Of a stretch of DNA of 58,542 bases, positions 1 to 11,567 are shown piece after piece. The stretch covers positions 1-58,542 of the forward strand of contig JAFGBI010000136.1 in assembly GCA_016933275.1 (NCBI GenBank), written 5' to 3'. A model generated the notes under the pieces. That model saw nothing but the letters and a program-made list of their open reading frames with translations. It did not search any database and was not told the origin of the DNA. Every line of letters starts with the position of its first letter. The stretch's first letter is position 1. This stretch comes from Polyangiaceae bacterium. Its GTDB lineage: Bacteria; Myxococcota_A; Polyangia; Polyangiales; Polyangiaceae. A program made the translations under genes and the position numbers.

Positions 1-123
1 AGCGCTGAAAACGCGTCCATGCGAGGCGAGGACGCGTTTTCAGCGCTGCCTCTGGTGAGGTCTGCTGCCGGTTCGGTGCTCTAGGTCGTTGATTTGACGC
101 AGCAATCAACCTGATTGCTGCTC
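1..123 (+). repeat. 154-bp dispersed element, copy A (left end outside window)
   Basis: Copy of the dispersed palindromic element, cut by the window start. Bases 1-18 pair perfectly with 30-47 (18 bp stem, 11-nt loop). The conserved right module follows: a GTTGATTTGACGC-like box, then the arms GCAGCAATCA and TGATTGCTGC, ending GCTC at 123 followed by TA. It lies about 355 bp beyond the 3' end of rpoD. The element type is seen directly; its origin (MITE or structured intergenic element) is inference. Confidence 0.85.
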
Positions 124-478
124 TAGGGAGCGTCTTTCACCTGGATTTCGTGCCTCCTAGCCCGCCGTGCCGCACTCCTCGCATCCTCTGGCCTTCTCCG
201 CGCCCGTCGTGCTCGAATGAGCGGTGCTAGTGCACTGCGCCTCCGGCGCTCCCTCGCTGGGCTCGGGCCGTGGTCCTCCGTGGACTCGTGCAGCGGGCTG
301 CACTCGCTTTGCTCCGGCTCTGCGCGCTCCGAACACGGACAAGGCTCGAAATCTGCTTCGGATTCCGGCATGTCGTCCGCCGTCGGCGCGAAATCCAGGT
401 TCAAACCGAGCCCGAGCCCTCTGAAGACACTCCCTAACTCGCAGGCATGCGGCATTTGGGCCTGGGGTGGCAACCCCG
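124..478. other. Intergenic, no convincing gene
   Basis: About 355 bp between repeat copy A and the rpoD stop. Open frames exist on both strands, but they are Arg/Ser/Pro-rich products of high GC with no recognisable motif. No clear T-tract terminator was seen after rpoD. Confidence 0.5.
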
Positions 479-2550
479 CTAGCTCTCAACGAAGCTCTTG
501 AGTTGCTTCGAGCGGCTGGGGTGACGAAGCTTACGGAGGGCCTTCGCCTCGATCTGACGGATGCGCTCGCGGGTGACTTCGAAGTCCTGGCCGACCTCCT
601 CCAGGGTGTGATCGCTCTTCTCGCCAATGCCGAACCGCATCCTCAAGACCTTCTCCTCGCGTGGCGTCAGCGTCTTCAACACCTTTCGGGTCTGCTCGCT
701 CAGGTTCATGTTGATGACCGCCTCGGCGGGGCTGATCACCCCTTTGTCCTCGATGAAGTCCCCGAGGTGGCTGTCCTCTTCTTCGCCAATCGGAGTCTCC
801 AGGCTGATCGGCTCCTTCGCGATCTTCAGGACCTTGCGCACCTTGTCGAGGGGAAGCTCCATCTTCTCGGCGATCTCCTCCGGGCTCGGCTCGCGGCCGA
901 GCTCCTGGACGAGATAGCGCGAGGTGCGAATCAGCTTGTTGATGGTCTCGATCATATGCACGGGGATGCGGATGGTGCGGGCCTGATCCGCGATGGCCCG
1001 AGTGATCGCCTGACGAATCCACCACGTGGCATAGGTGCTGAACTTGTATCCGCGCTTGTACTCGAACTTGTCGACCGCCTTCATCAGACCGATGTTTCCC
1101 TCCTGGATGAGGTCGAGGAACTGCAGCCCGCGGTTTGTGTACTTTTTCGCGATCGAGACGACGAGGCGAAGGTTCGCTTCCACGAGCTCGGCCTTGGCTC
1201 GCTCCGAGCACTGTTCGCCATCATGGATCGTCCCGTAGGTGCGGAGCATGTCGGCGACGTCGAACCTGACGTCGCCGTCGATCTTCTTCGCCCCCTTCGG
1301 CGAGTCCCGCAGGGTATGCTCGAGATCGTCGAGCTGAGGTCGAGTGACGCCCAGCCGTCTGGCCAGGTCCTCTTCGGCGTCGGGATCACCGCGGGCCTCG
1401 CGAAACGCGCGCCGCAGCTCCTGTCGGGAGAGGCCCGTGCGGACACCGATCTCCGATGCGGTCACTTGTGCGCGCTGAACACGCTCGATCATCGCCTTGA
1501 GCTTGGTGACGATTCGGTCGATCGTCTTCTTGTTGAGTCGCATCTCCTGCAGCGTGTGCACGAGGGCTGCTCTGGTGTCGGATATCTCCTTGTCGATCTG
1601 CTTGCGGCGCGCCTCGCCGACGGTCTTGCGCTCCTCCGCTAGCTCGGCGTTTCTCCGATCGAGTCGCTTCACCCGGTCAATCAGGCGAATGATTCGACGG
1701 TCCGCCTCCTCTTCGTCGAACTCCTGCTCCTCGTCGTCCGCGTCGCGGATGAGGTCCTTGACGCGGATCTTGTGCGCTCGCAGCCGCTCGCCGAGGTCGA
1801 TGATCTCACGGACCGCAACGGGGCTGTTGAGAATGGCCTCGAGGACCGCGTTCTCGCCCGCCTCGATCCGTTTGGCGATCTCGACCTCGCCCTCGCGCGT
1901 GAGCAGCGCGACGCTTCCCATCTTGCGGAGGTACATCCGCACCGGGTCGTTGCTCTTGAAGAATTCCTCGTCGGTTCGGCTGGGACTCGTCGACGATGGC
2001 ACGACGGAGATCGGAGCGTCTCCACCGTCGTCGGTGCCCTTCCGGTTGCTCTGCGCTCCCCCGAGCTCGCTCTCGTCGTCAGTACCGGCGCGCTCGAGCT
2101 TCAGGTTCCCGACCTCCTCGACGACCTCGATGTCCTGGTCGTCGAGCGCGGCGAGGACATCGTCCATTTGGTCCGGTCCCACGTCGTCGCCGGGCAACGC
2201 CTCGTGGACGTCGTCATAGGTGAGGAAGCCCTTGTTCTTCCCCAGCGCGATCAACTGGTCGACGTCGTTGTCCGAGTCCGGTCCGTTCGTCGGATCCTCA
2301 CGACGCCCGTTGGTCCCTGCCTTTCGGCTCGCCTCGCCATGGGGCGCGCGTTGGGGGTGTCGAGGTGGGGGTCGGGAGTCATCGGGGGCTTCGTCGTCGA
2401 AATCTGGTGGGGCAGAGGTGTCCCCACCTCGCCGCGAGCTGGGCGGGGCACTGCTCTGCGTTCGGGCGCTCGCGGGTGTCTTCTTCGCCCCTGCCGCGGG
2501 CGTCTTCTTCGACGAGCGTTCGGTCTTCTTGGGTCCCACCGGCACCTCTC

Positions 2551-2554
<4 letters not shown>
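479..2554 (-). CDS. rpoD: RNA polymerase primary sigma factor RpoD
   Basis: This is the housekeeping sigma-70 factor that directs RNA polymerase core to -10/-35 promoters. The product is 691 aa. It has a long Lys/Ala/Ser/Pro-rich N-terminal tail (about residues 1-100), a region 1.1-like segment with [16 protein letters not shown], a long acidic non-conserved insert, and then region 2 ([44 protein letters not shown]). Regions 3 and 4 follow, with a C-terminal helix-turn-helix around [18 protein letters not shown]. The start is a GTG whose bases overlap the dnaG stop (GTGA), so the two genes are translationally coupled. dnaG-rpoD is the classic macromolecular synthesis operon; rpsU is not seen upstream. 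The basic N-terminal tail is longer than in E. coli. Confidence 0.97.
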
Positions 2555-6237
<3,683 letters not shown>

Positions 6238-6324
6238 TCTCGGTCCGGGGGTCTTGTCGTCGGTGTCTGAGGGACTCTGCTACCGGTTGGGGACTTGTCC
6301 TGGCTAATTCCGTAGAGCAAGCCA

Positions 6325-6861
6325 ATGAGCAAGCAGCAGCACATCGCGCTCGAGATTGTGACCCCTGACGGCGTTCGCCTGCGGGAGGAAGTGGAGAGCC
6401 TCGCGGCGCCGAGCGTCGATGGGGAGTTTGGCGTCTTGCCCGGGCACCGTCCCCTTCTCGCGGCGCTGAAGACCGGGATTGTGTCCTACGCCAAGGATGG
6501 CGCCGAGGTCCGGGTCGCGGTTGGCCCCGGCTTCGTGGAGGTGCACGAGGATCGGGCGGTGCTGCTCACCGATCGCTTCACGACGCGGAGCAACGTCGAT
6601 CCCGTCCGCTCCCGTTTGGCGCTGAAGGAGGCGGACGCGGCACTCGACGCCTACGTCGGTGATCCGGGCACTCCTGAACACGCGGCGTTGGTCTGTGCAG
6701 AGCTCTGGGCTGCGGTCGAGCTCGAGCTCTACGGTGACCCGCCGCCACCGACCTATCGGACCTATCATGAGTTTGCCGCGGTCTCGCGTGACGACTACGC
6801 CAAGGCAGCGAAGGCCGCTGCCCGTCAATCCGACGGCGGTTCTGGCCTCGAACCTCGCTGA
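6325..6861 (+). CDS. atpC: F-type ATP synthase subunit epsilon
   Basis: Epsilon subunit of the F1 central stalk, which couples rotation to the catalytic head and can inhibit ATPase activity. Residues about 1-90 form the typical N-terminal beta-sandwich (LEIVTPDGVRLREEVESL, SVDGEFGVLPGHRPLLAAL, VAVGPGFVEVHEDRAVLLTD). The protein is 178 aa, longer than the usual 130-140 aa. Its C-terminal part is not a standard helical hairpin: it contains a PPPPTYRTYHEF segment and a basic/Ala tail. The gene follows atpD by 87 bp and is likely co-transcribed with it. The extended C-terminus may change the auto-inhibitory role, which is inference. Confidence 0.93.
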   Translation: MSKQQHIALEIVTPDGVRLREEVESLAAPSVDGEFGVLPGHRPLLAALKTGIVSYAKDGAEVRVAVGPGFVEVHEDRAVLLTDRFTTRSNVDPVRSRLALKEADAALDAYVGDPGTPEHAALVCAELWAAVELELYGDPPPPTYRTYHEFAAVSRDDYAKAAKAAARQSDGGSGLEPR

Positions 6862-7107
6862 CCGGGGCCCTCGTTGAGCAGAGCCCGTCGTTGACCAGCG
6901 GGTGTCGTCGACCGGCGATAGCGTCCCGGAGTGAGCTTTGGCTCCCGCACAGATCTGGACGAGCCCTGCGGGTGGGGTTTCCCTGGGAAATGGGGACTGC
7001 GGGCGCGTTGACCCCGGACCGGCGGGTCGCCTGCGTAGGATGGCCGGCTACTCGCGCACTGCTGGCCCGGCTTCCGGCGCTCGGTCCGGATTGCTTGCGC
7101 CTGGGGA

Positions 7108-8631
7108 GTGATCACGCCATTGTGCCTGGTTGATAGCGCCGTCACGCTCATGCCTGCGGCACAATCCACCCAGCCCCCATCGCCGATCCCGACGCCGTCC
7201 CATCGGCCGCGGGCGTTCGTCGCGAACGCCGTCATTGCAGGCAAGTACGTCCTGGTGCGGCGGCTGGGTGCTGGAGGGATGGGGGTGGTCTGGGTCGCGC
7301 ACAATCGCGTGCTCGACGTGCACGTGGCGATGAAAGTGATCGATCTCGAGCAGACTCCGAGCCCGAAGCGGGTCGCGGCTCGCCTGCTTCAGGAGGCCAG
7401 AGCCGCCGCTCGGATCGCCCATCCCGCCATCTGCCGCGTCTTCGACTTCGGGGAAACGGAGGCCGGCGATCCGTTCATCGTCAGCGAGTTGCTGCACGGC
7501 GAGACGCTGGGCAGCCTGATGGCACAAACCCCACGGATGGACGCCCGGCAAGCGGTGCAGTTCGTCTTGCCGATCGTGCACGGGCTCGGCGCTGCGCACG
7601 CCAAGGGCATCGTGCACCGGGACATCAAGCCGGACAACATATTCCTTTCGCGTGACGACGTACGGAGGCTTCAGCCCAAGCTCCTAGATTTCGGCATCGC
7701 ACGATTGGTCGATGCCGATCACAAGATCACCCTCGACGGAACGCTCCTCGGGACGCCCGACTACATGTCCCCGGAACAGGCGCGGGGCGAAGGTGCGTTG
7801 GACGCCAGGACGGACATCTGGAGTCTCGCGGTCGTCCTCTACGAGCTCGTCACGGGGACTCTTCCTTTCGGTGGGGACAACTACAACGCGCTCCTCTGGT
7901 GCATCACTCAACAGAACCCCGCCTCCGTGACCGATCTTGGCGCGGGTGACGCGGCGCTCTGGTCCATCATCTCCCGCGCGCTGGCGAAGGATCGGGACGA
8001 GCGGTGGGGTTCCATGCAAGAAATAGGGGTTGCCCTGGCGTCCTGGCTGCTCGCGCGCGCAGTCAAGGAGGACGTCTGTGGCGCCTCCCTGAGTGCGACT
8101 TGGCTTGGCAAGGCGGGGGCGGTCGCCGCTCCGGGTGCCCTCGCGGACTCCACACCACCGACGACCCGGCTTGGGTCGGCTTTCGTCGAAACCCCCACCG
8201 TTCCGCCACCCGCCGTGCAGCTCCCACTGGGGGTCGCCGAGGGTCATTCGAACACCGGGGTGTTCGCGAGGCCGCTCCGGGTGTCGAGGGGAGGCTTTCG
8301 CTGGAAGCTGGCTGGCATCGCGGCGGGGGTAGCGCTCGTCGTGGGGTTTGCCATCGTCACGGTCCTCGATGCGCCGTGGGGGTTCGAGACCGGGGTTGTT
8401 CGCGTCGCGGCATCGTCGAGCTGGGCTGTGGAGAGCCGCCCCCCGCTGCCCGTGGGCCACCCTCCACCGGCACGGTCGGTTGCGGGTCCGGCAGCCGCTT
8501 CGGTCTCGGTCGTGACTTCGTCGAGCGTCGCCGCGACTTCCTCCGCCCCCGTGCCGGGATCGGGCCGAGCGGTGTATCCTCGACGTCCGCCCCGCAAGCC
8601 AGATCCCAGGACCTATGACTTCGGCTTCTAG
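7108..8631 (+). CDS. Membrane-anchored Ser/Thr protein kinase
   Basis: Hanks-type (eukaryotic-like) protein kinase, 507 aa from a GTG start; an ATG at 7150 would shorten it by 14 residues without touching the domain. The kinase domain runs from about residue 47: Gly-rich loop LGAGGMGVVW, the lysine in AMKVIDLE, catalytic loop IVHRDIKPDN, DFGIARL, and GTPDYMSPEQ. A linker of about 80 residues follows. One transmembrane helix (GIAAGVALVVGFAIVTVL, around residue 410) precedes a Pro/Ser/Ala-rich exterior tail. The last codons overlap the next gene by 17 bp, so the TPR protein is probably a functional partner. The substrate is unknown. Confidence 0.94.
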   Translation: MITPLCLVDSAVTLMPAAQSTQPPSPIPTPSHRPRAFVANAVIAGKYVLVRRLGAGGMGVVWVAHNRVLDVHVAMKVIDLEQTPSPKRVAARLLQEARAAARIAHPAICRVFDFGETEAGDPFIVSELLHGETLGSLMAQTPRMDARQAVQFVLPIVHGLGAAHAKGIVHRDIKPDNIFLSRDDVRRLQPKLLDFGIARLVDADHKITLDGTLLGTPDYMSPEQARGEGALDARTDIWSLAVVLYELVTGTLPFGGDNYNALLWCITQQNPASVTDLGAGDAALWSIISRALAKDRDERWGSMQEIGVALASWLLARAVKEDVCGASLSATWLGKAGAVAAPGALADSTPPTTRLGSAFVETPTVPPPAVQLPLGVAEGHSNTGVFARPLRVSRGGFRWKLAGIAAGVALVVGFAIVTVLDAPWGFETGVVRVAASSSWAVESRPPLPVGHPPPARSVAGPAAASVSVVTSSSVAATSSAPVPGSGRAVYPRRPPRKPDPRTYDFGF

Positions 8632-9685
8632 CGCGCGGTCCGTCGGGAGGATTCGTCGTCTCACCCCGCCGCGCCGCAAGACCGCGATCGTCGGCGCTAT
8701 CGTCGGCATGACGGTCGGTTCGACCGCGATCTGCGCCGCCGCTCCGCCCGCTCCCGGCGGGGCGGGGACTAGCGCTGCCCCAGAGATCGACGAGGATACC
8801 AGTCGCAGCGCCGCCCGTGAGCTCGCGCGCGAGGGGCTTGGCTTGCTGAACGAGGAACGGTTCGCCGAAGCCGAGGACCGCCTGCGTCGAGCCTTCGAGC
8901 TCTTCCCCGCTGCAACCGTGGCCATCCTTCGGGGGCGAGCCCTGGAACGGCTCGACCGTCTCGTCGAGGCCGTCGAGGCCTACGAAGTTGCTGTTCGGAT
9001 CGGCCGCGATGCGGCCGCTCCCCCGGCGTTCCGAGATGCGGCCAGGGAGGCGGAGGCGGAGCTTCATCGCCTCCGTCCCGAGGTTCCGCGGCTCACCATC
9101 ACCCTGGCGGGAGCATCGAACGAAGATCCGGCACTCACCGTGCTGCTCGACGATCGGCGCGTGCCGGCCGCGCTGCTCGGTGTCGCCAGCCCGATCGATC
9201 CTGGGCAGCACTTCATCGTCGTGTCGTATGGGGAGATGGTGCACGATTCGCGATGGGTCACCACGGCGCGCGGTGGTGAGGTCAAGGTCCTCATGCGGGT
9301 GGACGCGACACCTCCGCTGCTGCCGCCGCCGGCATCGGTCACGGTGGACGAGCCGCCACGCTCTCTTCGACGTGGCATCGGTTGGGTGACCGTTGGGGTC
9401 GGGGGGGGGGGACTCGTCGTGGGGCTCGTCTCGGGGCTCCTCATGCTTCGGTACAAGGCGGACCTCGACGACGAGTGCCGGCCGCATTGTCCCGGCGAGC
9501 TCGCCGACGAGTTGCAGGGCTTCCGGACGACCCGCACCGTCTCGGCGATGGGGTACGGTGTCGGCTTCCTGGCGGTCGGGCTCGGGGCGGGCATGGTGCT
9601 GACGGCACCGCCGAGGCCGGTGCGGAAGCGACGGACGGTGGCGAAGGTGAGCAACCGCGGGATCTTCCTCGAAATGGAGTTCTGA
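8615..9685 (+). CDS. TPR-containing membrane/periplasmic protein
   Basis: The product is 356 aa with an N-terminal hydrophobic segment (VGAIVGMTVGSTAICAAA) that may be a signal peptide. Helical TPR-like repeats follow (AREGLGLLNEERFAEAEDRLRRAFEL, split over about residues 70-150). Next comes a beta-rich stretch (about residues 165-235) resembling PEGA-type domains, then two hydrophobic segments (GWVTVGVGGGGLVVGLVSGLL and a second near residue 315). This architecture is frequent beside Ser/Thr kinases in myxobacteria (family knowledge). It overlaps the kinase by 17 bp and shares a TGATG junction with the next gene. Codons at 9401-9411 form a run of eleven G within the first membrane segment. 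Confidence 0.85.
   Translation: MTSASSARSVGRIRRLTPPRRKTAIVGAIVGMTVGSTAICAAAPPAPGGAGTSAAPEIDEDTSRSAARELAREGLGLLNEERFAEAEDRLRRAFELFPAATVAILRGRALERLDRLVEAVEAYEVAVRIGRDAAAPPAFRDAAREAEAELHRLRPEVPRLTITLAGASNEDPALTVLLDDRRVPAALLGVASPIDPGQHFIVVSYGEMVHDSRWVTTARGGEVKVLMRVDATPPLLPPPASVTVDEPPRSLRRGIGWVTVGVGGGGLVVGLVSGLLMLRYKADLDDECRPHCPGELADELQGFRTTRTVSAMGYGVGFLAVGLGAGMVLTAPPRPVRKRRTVAKVSNRGIFLEMEF
9401..9411 (+). repeat. G(11) homopolymer inside a coding region
   Basis: Eleven consecutive G bases inside the TPR protein gene, encoding part of GGGG in a predicted membrane helix. Gain or loss of one base would truncate or alter the C-terminal third. It could be a slippage site or a sequencing-error hotspot. 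Confidence 0.9.
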
Positions 9686-10092
9686 TGACGGGGAACCATT
9701 TCACCAGGGCCCTCATGCTCCTGGTCACGAGTCTCGTTGCCGGATGTCCCATGGCGGTGACCGATCGGTACTCCCTCGAGCCCGCCGATGCTGCCGCGCT
9801 CTGCGCCAACGAGACCGAGGACGGCGACGAGACTGACGTCGACTGTGGGGGCGCGGATTGCGAGGGGTGTCCCCTCGGGCAGGATTGCGACACGGACGAC
9901 GACTGCCTGAGCGTTGTCTGCCACGACGGGACCTGCGAGCGCACTGGCTGCACGGATGGGCGGCACAACGGTCGGGAGAGCGACGTGGACTGCGGCGGAG
10001 ACTGCACTCCCTGCGGCGAGGACAAGCTGTGCCTCACCGACAGCGACTGCGCTTCGGGTTCGTGCGGCCCGGATGGATGCGGCCCGGGGTGA
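9685..10092 (+). CDS. Cysteine-rich lipoprotein with DVDCGG repeats
   Basis: Small 135-aa predicted lipoprotein. The signal peptide MTGNHFTRALMLLVTSLVAGC ends in a lipobox (LVAGC) at about residue 21. The mature part is packed with cysteines and two copies of a unit carrying ETDVDCGG or ESDVDCGG, followed by CxxC, DCxSxxC and GTC. This unit is common in myxobacterial extracellular proteins (family knowledge); the cysteines are probably disulfide-bonded. The ATG overlaps the preceding stop (TGATG), so it is the third gene of the kinase operon. It ends 75 bp before a convergent lipoprotein gene. Molecular function is unknown. Confidence 0.82.
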   Translation: MTGNHFTRALMLLVTSLVAGCPMAVTDRYSLEPADAAALCANETEDGDETDVDCGGADCEGCPLGQDCDTDDDCLSVVCHDGTCERTGCTDGRHNGRESDVDCGGDCTPCGEDKLCLTDSDCASGSCGPDGCGPG

Positions 10093-10167
10093 GGCCTTGG
10101 CCGGCCGCTGGTGGGGTCCTGGCCAGCCATGCCGAGCGCTCGCGACCCGTCGGCGGTGGGCGGAGGC

Positions 10168-10629
10168 TCACGGCTTCACGACTTCGAACGGGCGATCGAT
10201 GACGATCTCGCCGTCGACTCGGACGCGGATGTTCCACGTTCCGAGCGGGTCGCTTGGACGGAACACCAGCTCCTGGTCGAAGCGCGAACGACCGGCCGGG
10301 ACTCGGAACTCGTCGAGCTTCTGGAGTCTGCCACGACCGACACGACCGTGGACGTCACGGACCCCGCGCGTGTTTCCCGGCATGTCGATCTCCCAGGAGA
10401 CGACGATGTCCTTCGCTAACGGCCCGTCGAACCAGAGGCGAACCCCCTGTGTCTGGCGCGTCCGATCGTGCTCTAGCGGGATCCGTTCGCGCTCCTGCAC
10501 CTGTCCGCCGTAATAGACCCCGAACTCCGCTCGGGCCGTCGGCCCTGGGAAATCGTCGCGCATCTCATGCCGGGAGCAGGCCACCTCCAGCGCCAGGGCG
10601 AGGATCGCGGTCGCACCCCGAAGTGTCAC
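10168..10629 (-). CDS. Small predicted lipoprotein, function unknown
   Basis: The product is 153 aa, with a short signal peptide and lipobox around LALEVAC (cysteine at residue 18). The mature part is predicted to be mostly beta strands (WFDGPLAKDIVVSWEIDMPG, GTWNIRVRVDGEIVIDRPFEVV), resembling a single Ig-like or jelly-roll domain. The GTG start overlaps the stop of rsmA (GTGA), so it is translated downstream of the rRNA methyltransferase. No enzymatic motif is visible. Localisation to a membrane surface is inference from the lipobox. Confidence 0.75.
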   Translation of the reverse strand: MTLRGATAILALALEVACSRHEMRDDFPGPTARAEFGVYYGGQVQERERIPLEHDRTRQTQGVRLWFDGPLAKDIVVSWEIDMPGNTRGVRDVHGRVGRGRLQKLDEFRVPAGRSRFDQELVFRPSDPLGTWNIRVRVDGEIVIDRPFEVVKP

Positions 10630-11471
10630 GGTCCGAGCTCCTTCGCCATGCGAGAGAATGCGGTCACGTCGAGCGTCTCTCCGCGGGCGTCGAGGTCGAT
10701 CTCGGCGCGAGCCGCCGCCGTCGCCAACGCGGCCGAGTCACCTCCGAGGAGGTCACGCCAGGCGTTCCTGAGCATCTTCCTCCGCTGCCGAAAGGCGCGG
10801 TGGACGAGGTCGCGGAACGTGGGCGTCTCCTCGGCGAGTGGTTGCTGGTGCGGCACGAGCGCGACGATCGCGGAGTCTACCCCAGGCTGCGGGTAGAATG
10901 CGCCACGGCGGACGACGAAGAGCCGGTCGACGTGGTACTGCGCCTGCACGAACACGCTGAGGGCGCCATAGGCGGGCGCACCGGGGTCGGCCGCGAGACG
11001 ATCAGCGACCTCCAATTGTACGAGGAACACCGCCCGATCGAGGCTTCGCGCCAGCGCGACGGACCGCTCGAGGAGCGGTCCCGTGATCTGATAGGGGAGG
11101 TTGCCAGCGAGGACGTGGGGCTTCGGTTCGTTCGCGAGCAACGTCGCGTAGTCAACGGTCTTCGCGTCGGCTTCGATGACAGAGAGGCGCCTCTCCTGGA
11201 GTTCGTCCGCGAACCGCGCCGCGAGCGCGGGTACCAGGTCGCGATCTCTCTCGATGGCGATGACACGAGCGGCCCGAGCGAGCAGCGGCGCAGTGAGCGC
11301 GCCGAGCCCCGCCCCGATCTCGACCACGGTGCCCCCGGGAGAACTCGTAGTGAGCGCGGCGATGCGAGCAGCGAGGTGGCCGTCCGCGAGGAAGTTCTGG
11401 CCGAAGCTCCGCTTCGGGAAGAGCCCGTGTGCTCCGAGCTGGGCCTTGGGGCTGGGGGGCTCGCCGCTCAT
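10626..11471 (-). CDS. rsmA: 16S rRNA adenine dimethyltransferase RsmA/KsgA
   Basis: RsmA dimethylates two adjacent adenines near the 3' end of 16S rRNA using S-adenosylmethionine, a late small-subunit maturation step. The product is 281 aa, normal for the family. Motifs seen: KRSFGQNFL at the N-terminus, the SAM-binding VVEIGAGLGALTAPLL, the acidic IAIERD, and the catalytic NLPY motif in VLAGNLPYQITGPLL. The ATG start is preceded by about 95 bp of intergenic DNA separating it from the DUF58 gene on the same strand. The downstream small lipoprotein overlaps by 4 bp. Confidence 0.95.
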   Translation of the reverse strand: MSGEPPSPKAQLGAHGLFPKRSFGQNFLADGHLAARIAALTTSSPGGTVVEIGAGLGALTAPLLARAARVIAIERDRDLVPALAARFADELQERRLSVIEADAKTVDYATLLANEPKPHVLAGNLPYQITGPLLERSVALARSLDRAVFLVQLEVADRLAADPGAPAYGALSVFVQAQYHVDRLFVVRRGAFYPQPGVDSAIVALVPHQQPLAEETPTFRDLVHRAFRQRRKMLRNAWRDLLGGDSAALATAAARAEIDLDARGETLDVTAFSRMAKELGP

Positions 11472-11567
11472 ACCCGACCCCCTGTCCGGAGTCGCCAGGT
11501 TCCGAGGGAGCGGTTTGGGTAGGAACGCATGGGGCGGCCCTTGGTCTAGTGGCGTGCTCGCGGGCTG

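Noticed and set aside
123..473. Minus-strand frame downstream of rpoD
   Set aside because: Arg/Glu-rich composition, no motif and partial overlap with the repeat; probably not coding.
9441..10130. Minus-strand frame over the Cys-rich lipoprotein
   Set aside because: It is the antisense shadow of the lipoprotein and has no support of its own.
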